From Syntrophaceae bacterium (GTDB taxonomy: Bacteria; Desulfobacterota; Syntrophia; Syntrophales; Smithellaceae): DNA of 64,000 bases. Location of the stretch: positions 62,001 through 126,000 of the forward strand of contig WRPE01000001.1 of the NCBI GenBank assembly GCA_009773315.1. The letters are read 5' to 3'. Position numbers and translations under genes: made by a program. Shown here piece after piece: positions 39,705-48,176 of the stretch. Within the stretch, counting starts at the first letter, position 1. Every line of letters starts with the position of its first letter. Under the pieces are notes generated by a model. The model saw nothing but the letters and a program-made list of their open reading frames with translations. It had not been told where the DNA came from and searched no databases.

Positions 39705-40019
39705 ATGAAACGTTTAGTATTGTTAGTTGTAGCATTGATGTTCGCATTCAGCACCGCAGTAATCGCCGCTGACAAGGTTGTCGCTCCCGCAAAAGCAGAT
39801 GCAGCAAAGGTTGAGAAGAAGGCTGATGATAAGAAAGCCGCCGCCGATCTGAAAGCTGATGAAAAGAAAGCAGCCGCCGATAAGAAGGCAGCAGACAAGA
39901 AAGCAGCCGCCGACAAGAAAGCAGCAGACAAGAAAGCAGCCGCCGACAAGAAAGCAGCAGACAAGAAAGCAGCCGCCGACAAGAAGGCAGAAGCAGCTCC
40001 GGCTCCCGCAGCAAAATAA
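39705..40019 (+). CDS. Exported Lys/Ala/Asp-repeat protein
   Basis: A 104-residue protein with a signal peptide (KRLVLLVVALMFAFSTAVIAA). The mature part is almost wholly Lys, Ala and Asp, ending in four 11-residue repeats of the form KKAAADKKAAD and a short Ala/Pro tail. It should form one long charged helix. AAGGAGG eight bases before the ATG and a strong terminator after the stop suggest good expression. I do not recognise a family; a periplasmic or envelope-binding role is only a guess. Confidence 0.75.
   Translation: MKRLVLLVVALMFAFSTAVIAADKVVAPAKADAAKVEKKADDKKAAADLKADEKKAAADKKAADKKAAADKKAADKKAAADKKAADKKAAADKKAEAAPAPAAK
39864..39995 (+). repeat. Four tandem 33-bp repeats inside the Lys/Ala-repeat gene
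   Basis: Units start at 39864, 39897, 39930 and 39963. Each encodes KKAAADKKAAD in frame; the last one diverges at its end. Units 2 and 3 are identical, so copy number may vary between strains by slippage. Confidence 0.9.
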
Positions 40020-40042
40020 GTTTATTACGACTTATATAATGC

Positions 40043-40079
40043 AAAAAAGGGATGGATGAAAATCTATCCCTTTTTTTAT
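40043..40079 (+). terminator. Rho-independent terminator after the Lys/Ala-repeat gene
   Basis: The stem aaaaagggatggat / atctatcccttttt is followed by a T-run. It lies 24 bases after the stop codon and isolates the gene from the histidine kinase downstream. Confidence 0.9.
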
Positions 40080-40147
40080 TCGTGAAACGCCACTGCCGAA
40101 AAGTCATCGTGGTTTATTTTATTTCTTTCTGTTATAAGTTCTTTATT

Positions 40148-41692
40148 ATGTTGAAAAATTTGCTGGCAAAAATTATCGATTATAATAGCAATTTGACCGT
40201 CCGCGTCAGGGTCATTGCGTTGACGGTCGCAGGGCTCGCCGTGACCATGGCCATCTGGGGCATTATTCAGCTGACCGCCTTGAACAGAATTCTGGTCGAT
40301 CAACAAGTTAAAAGACTCGAAGGCGTCGCCGAAACCGTCAGTACTTTTTATCAACGATTTCCGACCAGACAAGGCATTGCCACCCTCGATTCCGCGCTGA
40401 AAGACCACATCCAATCCGATGTGCGTCTGGCCAGAATCGATATTTTTGACATCCGGAGTAAAAATGTCGATTATATCGCCGGCGCCAGCCGCGTTCAATA
40501 TGAGTGGCCGGATAGTATCGTAGCCGAGGTCAGAGCCAAAGGAAAATCCCGTTATGTCAAACTGGAAACAGAGGCCGGACCGTCGCTGGGGCTGCTCTAT
40601 CGCGTTTCCGGAGAAACCAGGGATTCCCACATTATTGTCGGTATCATTGCTTTTTCACGGGCGAACACGGAAATCATGAGCCGCGCACGGCAGTTGCTGT
40701 TTTTTAGCAGTGCCGGACTTTTGCTGGCCATCCTTTTGTTGTTGGGAATCAGCTATGGCTGGATAATCGGCAGACCGCTCAAGCTTATTATCGGAACCAT
40801 TGATGCTTTTCAGAAAGGACAATACGTGGAGCGTATTCCCATCATTCGAGAGGATGAGTGGGGGCAGCTGGCCGATCATTTCAATCAGATGGCCGACGAA
40901 ATTCAAAATGTTATGGCCAGGAATCTTGATCTGACCAGACATCTGGAAGAGCGTGTCCGCGAAGAGACGCTCAATGTGGTTCAACTGCAAAAACAAGTTG
41001 ATGATTTGAAGCAATTAACCGCCCTGGGACATTTAACAGCCAATCTGGCTCATGATTTAGGGACGCCGCTTCATTCCATTGCGGGACTCGCCAAACTGAT
41101 GCTGGAGCGGGAAGGCTGGCCGCCAGATGTCGTGCATAAGTTAAGTTTGATTGTCGAACAGACACAAAGGCTGGACAACGTCATTCAAAATGTTCGTAAA
41201 GCCACGCGCCTTCCGGAACCTCATTTTGAATTGATGACCGTTCATAAAATATTAAGTGACACACTGCCGCTGGTCGAGCCTCTGATACAAACAAACCATG
41301 TAACCATCGATGTAAATATTGACCAGTCTGTTGCATCTTTATACGTTGATCGTTACCGGATTCAGACAGCGCTTCTAAATATCATTCAAAATTCCATCGA
41401 TGCTATGCCGGACGGCGGCAAAATCATCATATCCGCCGAAGATGACCGCGCAACAAAGACCATCAAAATCTTGATTGCCGATGACGGACAGGGCATTCCC
41501 GCTGATTTTCTGAAAAAAGTCAGCGAACCATTCTTCAGCTCCCACAAGGATGAAGGAATGCGCGGTCTGGGGCTGGCCATTGTTCGTGATATCGTCAAGG
41601 CGCATGGCGGTCAAATGGAAATTCAAAGCACACTTGATAGTGGAACTTCCGTCATCCTTTACCTGCGGACGACGGATGAGATGATTGATTAA
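40148..41692 (+). CDS. Membrane sensor histidine kinase (NtrB/AtoS-like)
   Basis: A 514-residue kinase. There is a membrane helix near residues 20-44, a periplasmic sensor region of about 140 residues and a second helix near 190-215. A HAMP domain follows (GRPLKLIIGTIDAFQKGQY, with EDEWGQLADHFNQMADEI), then HisKA with the phosphorylated His in NLAHDLGTPLHSIAGL, and an HATPase domain (NIIQNSIDAMPDGG, DDGQGIP, GLGLAIVRDIVKAHGG). It converges on the sigma-54 regulator 12 bases away, its probable partner. The ligand is unknown. I start at ATG 40148; the frame is open further upstream through the terminator. Confidence 0.92.
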   Translation: MLKNLLAKIIDYNSNLTVRVRVIALTVAGLAVTMAIWGIIQLTALNRILVDQQVKRLEGVAETVSTFYQRFPTRQGIATLDSALKDHIQSDVRLARIDIFDIRSKNVDYIAGASRVQYEWPDSIVAEVRAKGKSRYVKLETEAGPSLGLLYRVSGETRDSHIIVGIIAFSRANTEIMSRARQLLFFSSAGLLLAILLLLGISYGWIIGRPLKLIIGTIDAFQKGQYVERIPIIREDEWGQLADHFNQMADEIQNVMARNLDLTRHLEERVREETLNVVQLQKQVDDLKQLTALGHLTANLAHDLGTPLHSIAGLAKLMLEREGWPPDVVHKLSLIVEQTQRLDNVIQNVRKATRLPEPHFELMTVHKILSDTLPLVEPLIQTNHVTIDVNIDQSVASLYVDRYRIQTALLNIIQNSIDAMPDGGKIIISAEDDRATKTIKILIADDGQGIPADFLKKVSEPFFSSHKDEGMRGLGLAIVRDIVKAHGGQMEIQSTLDSGTSVILYLRTTDEMID

Positions 41693-41704
41693 GGCAAAAA
41701 ACTG

Positions 41705-43036
41705 TTATTTTGCATCTTGCAGACCATAGCGGCGGATTTTCATACGCAATGTTTTGCGGTCAATGCCCAGAATATCGGCGGCTTTGGACTGATTCCAGGA
41801 GGTTGTTTTGAGGGTCTGGAGAATTTGCTCCCTTTGCACTTCTTCCAGCGGCGTCATCTCCAGCAGATCGATGCCCTTTTTGGCTTCCACCTTGTGTCGG
41901 AACCGGTCCGGTAAATTTTCCGGCAGAATGACCACAAAAGGAGAAAGTAGCAGGGTCTGCTGCAAGACATTTTCCAGCTCGCGTACATTGCCCGGCCAGT
42001 CATAGGCCATGAGTAGCTCCATGGCCTCTACCGAAAGACGCACGCCGAGATAGCCCAATTTCTTCAGCATGGCTTCGATCAGCAGAGGGATATCAGCCCG
42101 ACGTTCCCGCAATGGCGGAATGCGCAGACGCACAATGAAGCGATACAGAAGATCCAGGCGGAAGCGGCCAAAACCGACCTCTTCATCAATATTTTTATTG
42201 GCGGCCGCGACCACGCGAACCGCGACGTGGCGAACTTCATGTCCGCCGATTCTGCGCACTTCACCATCCTGCATGAACCGCAAAAGTTTGCTTTGCAGCG
42301 CTGTGGACATTTCCGTTATTTCATCCAGAAAAATGGTGCCGCCCTGGGCGGATTCAATCAGCCCCATATGCTGATGATCCGCGCCGGTAAAGGACCCTCG
42401 CTCATAACCGAAAAGCTCCGATTCGAGTAAGTTATCAGGGATAGCGCCGCAATGCACGACCACAAAAGGTTTAAGGCGACGCAACGACATAGAATGCAGG
42501 GACCGCGCGGTCAGTTCCTTGCCGGTGCCGCTTTCGCCCTCAATGAGCACGCTTGCGGGGGAATCGGCGACTCTGGCAATTTGTTTGTAGAACTCAACCA
42601 TGGTGGATGAAGAGCCTATCAACTTCGCCTCTTCGATGGCTTCCAGCGGCCCATTCGACCGTCGCTCACGTAACTCCCGGACCTCCAAAACTTTTTTAAC
42701 GAGTGTGCGGCAATCTTCAGGCGAAAAAGGTTTGCTGATATAATCCCACGCGCCCAGACTGATTGCTTCCATAGTGGTTTCCAGAGACCCGTACGCGGTC
42801 ATCAAGATGACGGGCATGTTCGGCCATCTTTTTTGAACTTCGCTTAAGAATTGCAGGCCGTCCATGCCGGGCATACGAATATCAGACATCAATAAATCAT
42901 ATTCGGACAGGTCTTGTTCAAGAGCGGCCAGAGCGGAGGTAAACGCGGCGACATCATAGCCGTCGCGCAGCAGAACTTCCTGGAGAAATTCACAAGCGAC
43001 AGCGTCGTCATCAATGACTAATATGCGGGCTTTCAT
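41705..43036 (-). CDS. Sigma-54-dependent response regulator (NtrC family)
   Basis: A 443-residue protein with a receiver domain (phospho-acceptor Asp52 in [13 protein letters not shown]), an AAA+ domain and a Fis-type helix-turn-helix ([21 protein letters not shown]). Walker A is GESGTGKE. The sigma-54 contact loop reads GSFTGA rather than GAFTGA, a substitution that some members tolerate. It should activate sigma-54 promoters upon phosphorylation by the convergent kinase. No target operon is evident next to it; the minus-strand MaoC genes upstream of it are in the same direction. Confidence 0.94.
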   Translation of the reverse strand: MKARILVIDDDAVACEFLQEVLLRDGYDVAAFTSALAALEQDLSEYDLLMSDIRMPGMDGLQFLSEVQKRWPNMPVILMTAYGSLETTMEAISLGAWDYISKPFSPEDCRTLVKKVLEVRELRERRSNGPLEAIEEAKLIGSSSTMVEFYKQIARVADSPASVLIEGESGTGKELTARSLHSMSLRRLKPFVVVHCGAIPDNLLESELFGYERGSFTGADHQHMGLIESAQGGTIFLDEITEMSTALQSKLLRFMQDGEVRRIGGHEVRHVAVRVVAAANKNIDEEVGFGRFRLDLLYRFIVRLRIPPLRERRADIPLLIEAMLKKLGYLGVRLSVEAMELLMAYDWPGNVRELENVLQQTLLLSPFVVILPENLPDRFRHKVEAKKGIDLLEMTPLEEVQREQILQTLKTTSWNQSKAADILGIDRKTLRMKIRRYGLQDAK

Positions 43037-43072
43037 AAAAAAACCTGCCATGCTTTGCGAGGGGGAAAAATA

Positions 43073-43522
43073 TCAGGGCAGCGCGGCCACGAAAAACCCC
43101 GTGAGCTTTCTGCTGCCTTGCGCGTCCTGGGCAATAATATCGCAACGGATTCTTTTCTCGCCATTTTCTTCGTACTTTTCAATCACTTTGCCTCTCACGG
43201 TGATGGTTGCCCGGCCTTTTGTGTTCTCAAAATCATCCAAATTAACCGTTTGGGTCATACTCAGGAAATGCACGGAAAATTTTCTCAAATATTTGTTGTC
43301 GATCCAGGAGGTGATGGCTTCACCCGCGATACCCATAATAAACATGCCATGGACAATAACATTATCCATGCCGATCATTCTGGCAAAGGTCTCATCGTGG
43401 TGCAGGGGATTGAAATCGCCGGATGCGCCGGCATAGCGCACAAGTTGTGTTCGCGTGATAGGCGCGGCCGTATAGGACGGTATCGCATCTCCAACGGCAA
43501 CCTCATCGAAATTAATCGTCAT
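43073..43522 (-). CDS. MaoC-like (R)-specific enoyl-CoA hydratase, catalytic subunit type
   Basis: A 149-residue hot-dog-fold protein with the hydratase motif ASGDFNPLHHDETFAR, in which Asp and His form the catalytic pair, and VIVHGMFIMGIAGEA. It adds water to, or removes it from, (R)-3-hydroxyacyl thioesters. It lies ten bases after a second hot-dog gene; such pairs (like mycobacterial HadA/HadB) form heterodimers in which this half is catalytic. The acyl substrate is not predictable. Confidence 0.88.
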   Translation of the reverse strand: MTINFDEVAVGDAIPSYTAAPITRTQLVRYAGASGDFNPLHHDETFARMIGMDNVIVHGMFIMGIAGEAITSWIDNKYLRKFSVHFLSMTQTVNLDDFENTKGRATITVRGKVIEKYEENGEKRIRCDIIAQDAQGSRKLTGFFVAALP

Positions 43523-43532
43523 ATCGTCAGGC

Positions 43533-44006
43533 CTATCTTTCCATAAAAGTCGTGCGCGCCTTGAGAACCAATTCCCCTCTTTGGTTGATTAATTCCGTCT
43601 CCAGAATCGTCACCTGGACATGCCAGCCTTTTCGCCCCGGCCTGCCTCTATCATACATATCCACAACCTTCATTTTGCGGGTAATCACATCCCCCGCACA
43701 GATCGGCGCGTAATATTCGTATTCTTCTTCACTGTGCAGCAGTTTGTTCAAATCAGCGCCCACAGCTTTGATGGTGGCCAGCAAACCGCCGCCCGTCCAG
43801 AATGCAAAACTGGTGGGAAAAGTAGGCGGGATAGGAATGTTTTCATAACCGGCGTTTTTGGCCGCCTCGACATCGCGATAAATCTCTTTGATGTGATCCG
43901 TGTCTTCTTTCTGTTCGACAGCCGCGGCAAATTCTACGATCTTGTTTTCTGCAACTTTAATGGAATAAAGTGGGAACTCCATGCCGAGTTTCGACTTATC
44001 CGCCAT
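43533..44006 (-). CDS. MaoC N-terminal-type dehydratase subunit (FAS1-like dehydratase domain)
   Basis: A 157-residue hot-dog protein of the MaoC_dehydrat_N type (IPIPPTFPTSFAFWTGGG, LHSEEEYEYYAPICAGDVI). It lacks the catalytic Asp/His motif of its neighbour, so it probably forms the acyl-binding half of a heterodimer. The start is set by CCGGAGG five bases before ATG 44006; the frame is open 38 codons further. It is translated with the catalytic subunit gene. Confidence 0.85.
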   Translation of the reverse strand: MADKSKLGMEFPLYSIKVAENKIVEFAAAVEQKEDTDHIKEIYRDVEAAKNAGYENIPIPPTFPTSFAFWTGGGLLATIKAVGADLNKLLHSEEEYEYYAPICAGDVITRKMKVVDMYDRGRPGRKGWHVQVTILETELINQRGELVLKARTTFMER

Positions 44007-44150
44007 AGCAACCTCCGGAGGAATAGTGATGTATGCCATATCACATCCCGACTGGAATTTCACGTTTAAATGACAGAGGGGTGTAGCAAGAAGCACAGAA
44101 CCATGAAAGTCCCTTGACAAGAATCACGCATTGCCTGTATTTTTACAACC

Positions 44151-44429
44151 ATGAAAATCTGCCAGCATTGTAAAAAAGAAATTCCCGCTGATTGGTTTGT
44201 CGGCAGACAGGGGCAATGTCCTTTTTGCGGAACCGATCTTCATAGCTGCCTCAACTGCGTTTTTTATGAACGCGTCGCCTATAATGATTGTCGGGAGGGA
44301 CAGGCCGAGAGAGTCCTGGATAAAAGCTGCTCCAATTTCTGCGACTACTTCAAATTCAAAGTGAACCCGGGAAAATCCGGTACACCGCCTGCTGATCCCA
44401 AAGATAAGCTGGAAGTCTTATTTAAATAA
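44151..44429 (+). CDS. Small Cys-rich zinc-ribbon-like protein, unknown function
   Basis: A 92-residue protein with nine Cys: CQHC, CPFC, CLNC, a single C at 47, and the C-terminal CSNFC. The first two pairs (4/7 and 23/26) look like a zinc ribbon; the rest could form a second metal site or cluster. It diverges from the MaoC operon. I do not recognise a named function. Confidence 0.75.
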   Translation: MKICQHCKKEIPADWFVGRQGQCPFCGTDLHSCLNCVFYERVAYNDCREGQAERVLDKSCSNFCDYFKFKVNPGKSGTPPADPKDKLEVLFK

Positions 44430-44530
44430 GAAACGGCAGTCATCGATCGGTAAAACCGGCCAAATAACCGGACGTTTTACGGATTTAAATTCCGCTGAGA
44501 CCACGACAACAAAGACCCGCTTTCAGCCGG

Positions 44531-45028
44531 CTAGAGGTCATACAACGTTTCATTTTTGCGAGGTTTTCGCGAAACAGGCATCTTGATCTTGCTGCCCTGC
44601 TTTTCCCCAAACGGATCTTCACCCGACAGAATATCTCCCATTTCTTCATCGATCTTATCCGGGTCTTCACCCGCCTCCAGGCGCTGCAAGGCTTCCTGAA
44701 AACCGTTGCCCAGCTTCATCCCTGTCGTTTCCGACAATTTTCGCATCAGCTTTGCTGCGGCTTGCGGATCGTCATCTTTCATTTTTTCCGCTTGGGCCGC
44801 AAACTGCATCATGGCTTTTTCCATTTTGCTTTCATCAAAGCCTTTCCAGGGATCATCTGCGGCATCGTCTTTTCCTGAGCCGGTAATCGCCGCGAACACG
44901 GACATCTGGCGCACAAGCGTTACATTTTTACATGTCGGACAGGAAGGAACAAGGCTTGTGTTGACCGATTTGGAAAAGAAATTATATATCGTGTTACATT
45001 TTCTGCAATAAAATTCGTAAATCGGCAT
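44531..45028 (-). CDS. FmdB-family zinc ribbon protein
   Basis: A 165-residue protein. The N-terminus MPIYEFYCRKCNTIYNFF with a later CPTC is the FmdB/CxxC putative regulatory zinc ribbon. The rest is a helical, acidic region (AAQAEKMKDDDPQAAAKLMR, AGEDPDKIDEEMGDIL) and a basic tail. FmdB relatives were first linked to regulation of formamidase, but the general function is unknown. Confidence 0.85.
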   Translation of the reverse strand: MPIYEFYCRKCNTIYNFFSKSVNTSLVPSCPTCKNVTLVRQMSVFAAITGSGKDDAADDPWKGFDESKMEKAMMQFAAQAEKMKDDDPQAAAKLMRKLSETTGMKLGNGFQEALQRLEAGEDPDKIDEEMGDILSGEDPFGEKQGSKIKMPVSRKPRKNETLYDL

Positions 45029-45356
45029 ACGGGAGGCTCCTTGAAGGTTTGCCGGTTATATAATCCATTGCTTGCAAATAATCAACCACCTCGCGAGCTC
45101 GCTACGGAGAATGAACGCTCGTCCCGCTTAAGCGGGATTCAATACGTACAGTAAGCGGTAAAGGGAGTCAGGCGTTTTGTAAAGTTATTTATTGTTCCCG
45201 GATATGCCGTGGGATTGGCGGAGATGTTGCATGCAACGTCTTCACGGATTTGAATTTGATCATTGCAAAGACGCCCCGAAGTTTTTCAACTTCGGGGCGT
45301 CTTTTTTATAATCGCCCGTAAGACCACAATAGTCTAGGTGGGCGCCCTTAGAGAAT
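45029..45356. other. Intergenic stretch without a gene
   Basis: No convincing coding region on either strand. It holds a small palindrome (tcccgcttaagcggga, near 45134) and a strong hairpin at 45267-45307. Confidence 0.6.
45267..45307. terminator. Strong hairpin after the second 3-hydroxyacyl-CoA dehydrogenase gene
   Basis: The stem agacgccccgaagt / acttcggggcgtct has a short loop, with T residues on the plus strand and a shorter T-run on the minus strand. The gene ending at 45357 reads towards it, so it probably terminates that message. Confidence 0.75.
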
Positions 45357-46226
45357 TTATTTCTTGTAGCTGTACCAGCCTTCGCCGGTCTTCTGGCCGA
45401 ATTTGCCTTCGGTGTACTTCTTGACGACACTGGGGGACGGGAGGTCTGCCGGATTGCCGGACTCATAAAAATGGCTCATGCAGATATCGTAGGTCAGATC
45501 GATGCCTGTCAGGTCGTTGAGTCGGAAGGGACCCATGGGGTGACCGGCGCCATAGACACAAGCCTTGTCGATATCTTCGGCTGACGCAACGCCCATTTCG
45601 AGCATCCAGAGGGCTTCTTTTGAAATGACGCTGAAAATACGATTCAGAACAAAGCCGTCCACTTCCTTTTTGATCAAAATGGGCACCTTGTCAATCTTCA
45701 GACAGAAGGCCATCATACACTGCGCCGTTTCATCCGAAACATGGGGACCTTGCACCACTTCAACCAACTTCATCACGAGGGCCGGGTTGAAGAAATGCAG
45801 GTTGCATACCTGAGAGGGACGATTGGTGGCACTGGCAATTCTTGAGCTCACAATGAAAGAGCTGTTGGAGGCCAGAATTGCTTTAGCCGGAGCAATCTTG
45901 TCCAGATCGGCAAAAATTTTGCGCTTCAGGTCGATTCTTTCCAGAACGGCTTCAATGACGACATCGGCATTACCGGCGGCTACTTTCAGATCACCGGTGA
46001 ATGAGATATTCGCGCGGGTAGTCTTCGCGACCTCTTCCGTTAGTTTGCCTTTCTGTACGCGACCGGCCAGGTAGCTGTCGACAAACTTTTCGGCTTTTTC
46101 CAGAACCGCCGGGATAACATCCGTGCAAATAACTTTGTACCCGCTGAGAGCACATTGCAGGGAAATCTGGTGACCCATGTTACCTGCGCCAACGACACAT
46201 ACATTTTTTACATCTTCAATCTTCAT
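45357..46226 (-). CDS. 3-hydroxyacyl-CoA dehydrogenase (second paralogue)
   Basis: A 289-residue NAD-binding 3-hydroxyacyl-CoA dehydrogenase. The Rossmann loop is GAGNMG (13-18). The catalytic pair is His144 in CNLHFFNP and Glu156 in MKLVEVV. The dimer domain has GAGHPMGPFRLNDLTGID. It is clearly diverged from hbd at 5110, so it may prefer another chain length or ring substrate. A promoter-like pair lies about 110 bases upstream and a terminator downstream, making it a single-gene unit. Confidence 0.92.
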   Translation of the reverse strand: MKIEDVKNVCVVGAGNMGHQISLQCALSGYKVICTDVIPAVLEKAEKFVDSYLAGRVQKGKLTEEVAKTTRANISFTGDLKVAAGNADVVIEAVLERIDLKRKIFADLDKIAPAKAILASNSSFIVSSRIASATNRPSQVCNLHFFNPALVMKLVEVVQGPHVSDETAQCMMAFCLKIDKVPILIKKEVDGFVLNRIFSVISKEALWMLEMGVASAEDIDKACVYGAGHPMGPFRLNDLTGIDLTYDICMSHFYESGNPADLPSPSVVKKYTEGKFGQKTGEGWYSYKK

Positions 46227-46338
46227 GTTTCATCCTCACTTTCGTTTAATAATTTTATACAATAAGCCTCTTTTAATAATGGCCCTTACCCTGATATCTC
46301 TTTGTCGCGGTCTGTTTCCGGCCGGAAAGAAATCTATC

Positions 46339-46366
46339 GATATATTAATGGTCATAATATTGTCAA
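46339..46366 (-). promoter_or_regulatory. Sigma-70-type promoter for the 45357 gene
   Basis: On the minus strand a perfect TTGACA (46366-46361) is followed after 16 bases by TATATC. The gene start is about 110 bases downstream. Confidence 0.5.
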
Positions 46367-46380
46367 GACAAAAAACGGAG

Positions 46381-46884
46381 TTATCTTTGACCACCCGATG
46401 CGCGCCTGGGCTTCAACCTAGGATACAACAGGCCCTCGCAGGTCAGAATAACAACCGGCCACTCCACGCCACGAATAAAGGCTAACTGTGCAGAATATTT
46501 GCCTTCTCCGGGTTGCCAATTTTGAGGCGTCACAAATTCCATTTGCCACAAAGGCTGGTTATCCATTAAAACCAATCCCAGATATGATTCATGGCGATTT
46601 GATTCCGCGTCGGTCCACTGATGAATGCTGATCTCGACGGCACCCTCTTGTTTCAGGCCCTCCCTTAAACCCCTGGCGGCATTGCTGATGTGCGGGGTAG
46701 TCTGCCAGATGGCGAACGCGATGAGAGAAAAGGCCAGCGCAATGCCATAAAAAACTGGATTGCAGGTTATCGCGCCGACAAGCACCAAACCCGCAACCAG
46801 TGCCAAAACACCCGGACGGGCCAGATGCATTATTTTACCCGATCCCATCCGGGTCAATTCGGCAATTTGTTCCTCAAGGGTCAT
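46381..46884 (-). CDS. Hypothetical protein with two membrane helices
   Basis: A 167-residue protein: a short N-terminal region (TLEEQIAELTRMGSGKIMHL), two adjacent membrane segments (about 26-45 and 47-65), then a soluble domain (EISIHQWTDAESNRHESYLGLVLMD, VEWPVVILTCEGLLYPRL). I do not recognise the family. The frame is open 14 codons upstream of the chosen ATG. It stands alone between the dehydrogenase gene and tatA. Confidence 0.65.
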   Translation of the reverse strand: MTLEEQIAELTRMGSGKIMHLARPGVLALVAGLVLVGAITCNPVFYGIALAFSLIAFAIWQTTPHISNAARGLREGLKQEGAVEISIHQWTDAESNRHESYLGLVLMDNQPLWQMEFVTPQNWQPGEGKYSAQLAFIRGVEWPVVILTCEGLLYPRLKPRRASGGQR

Positions 46885-47062
46885 CGGAAAGGAATATAAG
46901 ATAGCTAAAATACAGTCAAGTGGCAAAAGCGAGATTATTTTAGTTCCAATTGGTACAAAACAGTTTGGGCTTAGTCAGAACTTCCGACGTTTGTGAAAAA
47001 CATTGACAAAAACAGTAATCAATATATAGGTAGGTCTCAATATTTAAAGGAGCTGTCCATCC

Positions 47063-47353
47063 ATGTTTGGTATCGGAGTTCAGGAACTGATTATCATCGC
47101 GATCATCGCGCTTTTGATCGTTGGACCCAAAAAACTGCCTGATCTGGCTAAAACCCTGGGCAAAGGCTTTAGAGATTTCAAAAATGCAACCGAAGGCGTC
47201 ACAGAGGATCTGAAAGACGCCTTGAAAGAAGAAGATAAACCCAAACCCGATGATGGCTTGAAAAATTCTCTTCTGTTTAAAAAGTCCGAATCGGAAGAGG
47301 CAAAAAATGAAGCATCCGGTGATGCTGCCAGGAAAAAACAAAATCCAACATAA
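47063..47353 (+). CDS. tatA: Twin-arginine translocase subunit TatA/TatB family
   Basis: A 96-residue Tat subunit: one N-terminal membrane helix (GVQELIIIAIIALLIVGP), the hinge GPKKLPDLAKTLGKGFRDFK with the amphipathic helix, and a charged tail. It starts MFGIG, the usual TatA form, and is followed by tatC. It forms the pore or docking part of the folded-protein export system. TatA and TatB are hard to separate by sequence alone. AAGGAG lies before the ATG. Confidence 0.92.
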   Translation: MFGIGVQELIIIAIIALLIVGPKKLPDLAKTLGKGFRDFKNATEGVTEDLKDALKEEDKPKPDDGLKNSLLFKKSESEEAKNEASGDAARKKQNPT

Positions 47354-47389
47354 CTTCTACAATTCAAGTATCCAGCAAAACGGCACATT

Positions 47390-48166
47390 ATGGAATCCAA
47401 CGAAGATCTAAAAATGTCTTTGACTGAACATCTGATTGAATTGCGCAAAAGACTGACTAACTCATTGATTGCCTTGGGGCTTGGCTTCTTCGTCTGCTAT
47501 TATTTTAAGGACTGGCTGTTCAGCGTCTTTACGAAACCTTTAATCGACGCTCTGCCAAAAAGTAGCTATCTGATTTACACCGGCTTGACTCAGGCTTTTT
47601 TCACCTATATGAAAGTCGCTTTTTTTGCTTCCCTGATTCTAACCAGCCCTTTTATCTTTTATCAGGTATGGAAATTTATCTCGCCTGCCTTGCTTCCCAA
47701 CGAAAAAAAGTATGTGTTGCCCTTTGTCTTGTCTTCCACAATACTTTTTTTGAGCGGCATCATTTTTGGTTATTTTGTCGTCCTGCCGCCAGCTTTTGCG
47801 TTTTTTGTAAGCTTTAACCATCAATATTTACAGGCAATGATTTCATTCAATGAATATCTTTCTCTTTTCATTAAGTTTTTACTGGGATTCGGTGTGTCAT
47901 TCCAGTTGCCTGTTTTAATTTTCTTTCTGGCAAAACTCGGCATCGTCAACAATAAAATGCTCTCCAAGAACAGAAAGTATGCCATCCTGCTGATATTCAT
48001 TACTGCCGCAATCTTGACGCCTTCACCGGATGCCTTAAGCCAGATTTTGATGGCCGTCCCCCTGCTGTTTCTTTATGAAGTGAGCATATTTGTGGCGAAG
48101 TTTGCCGCCAGGAAAAAAGAACTCCCTGAACCCCATAAAGACGATGATGAAGAACAGGAAGCATAG
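47390..48166 (+). CDS. tatC: Twin-arginine translocase subunit TatC
   Basis: A 258-residue inner-membrane protein with six hydrophobic segments. The N-terminal SLTEHLIELRKRL and the later SPFIFYQVWKFISPALLPNEKKY are the signal-peptide-binding TatC motifs. TPSPDALSQILMAVPL is the conserved C-terminal helix region. It is 36 bases after tatA and ten bases before the PBP1A gene, so the three are probably one transcript. Confidence 0.96.
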   Translation: MESNEDLKMSLTEHLIELRKRLTNSLIALGLGFFVCYYFKDWLFSVFTKPLIDALPKSSYLIYTGLTQAFFTYMKVAFFASLILTSPFIFYQVWKFISPALLPNEKKYVLPFVLSSTILFLSGIIFGYFVVLPPAFAFFVSFNHQYLQAMISFNEYLSLFIKFLLGFGVSFQLPVLIFFLAKLGIVNNKMLSKNRKYAILLIFITAAILTPSPDALSQILMAVPLLFLYEVSIFVAKFAARKKELPEPHKDDDEEQEA

Positions 48167-48176
48167 GGATTAGATT

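Noticed and set aside
39864-39995. Regular direct repeats that could suggest a CRISPR array
   Set aside because: The 33-bp units are contiguous without spacers and in frame within a secreted-protein gene.
44440-44485. A terminator-like inverted repeat (gtaaaaccgg / ccggacgttttac) after the Cys-rich gene
   Set aside because: The stem is interrupted and no T-run follows, so I could not support it.
45134-45150. Small palindrome tcccgcttaagcggga as an operator
   Set aside because: It is short, single and not placed near a recognisable promoter.
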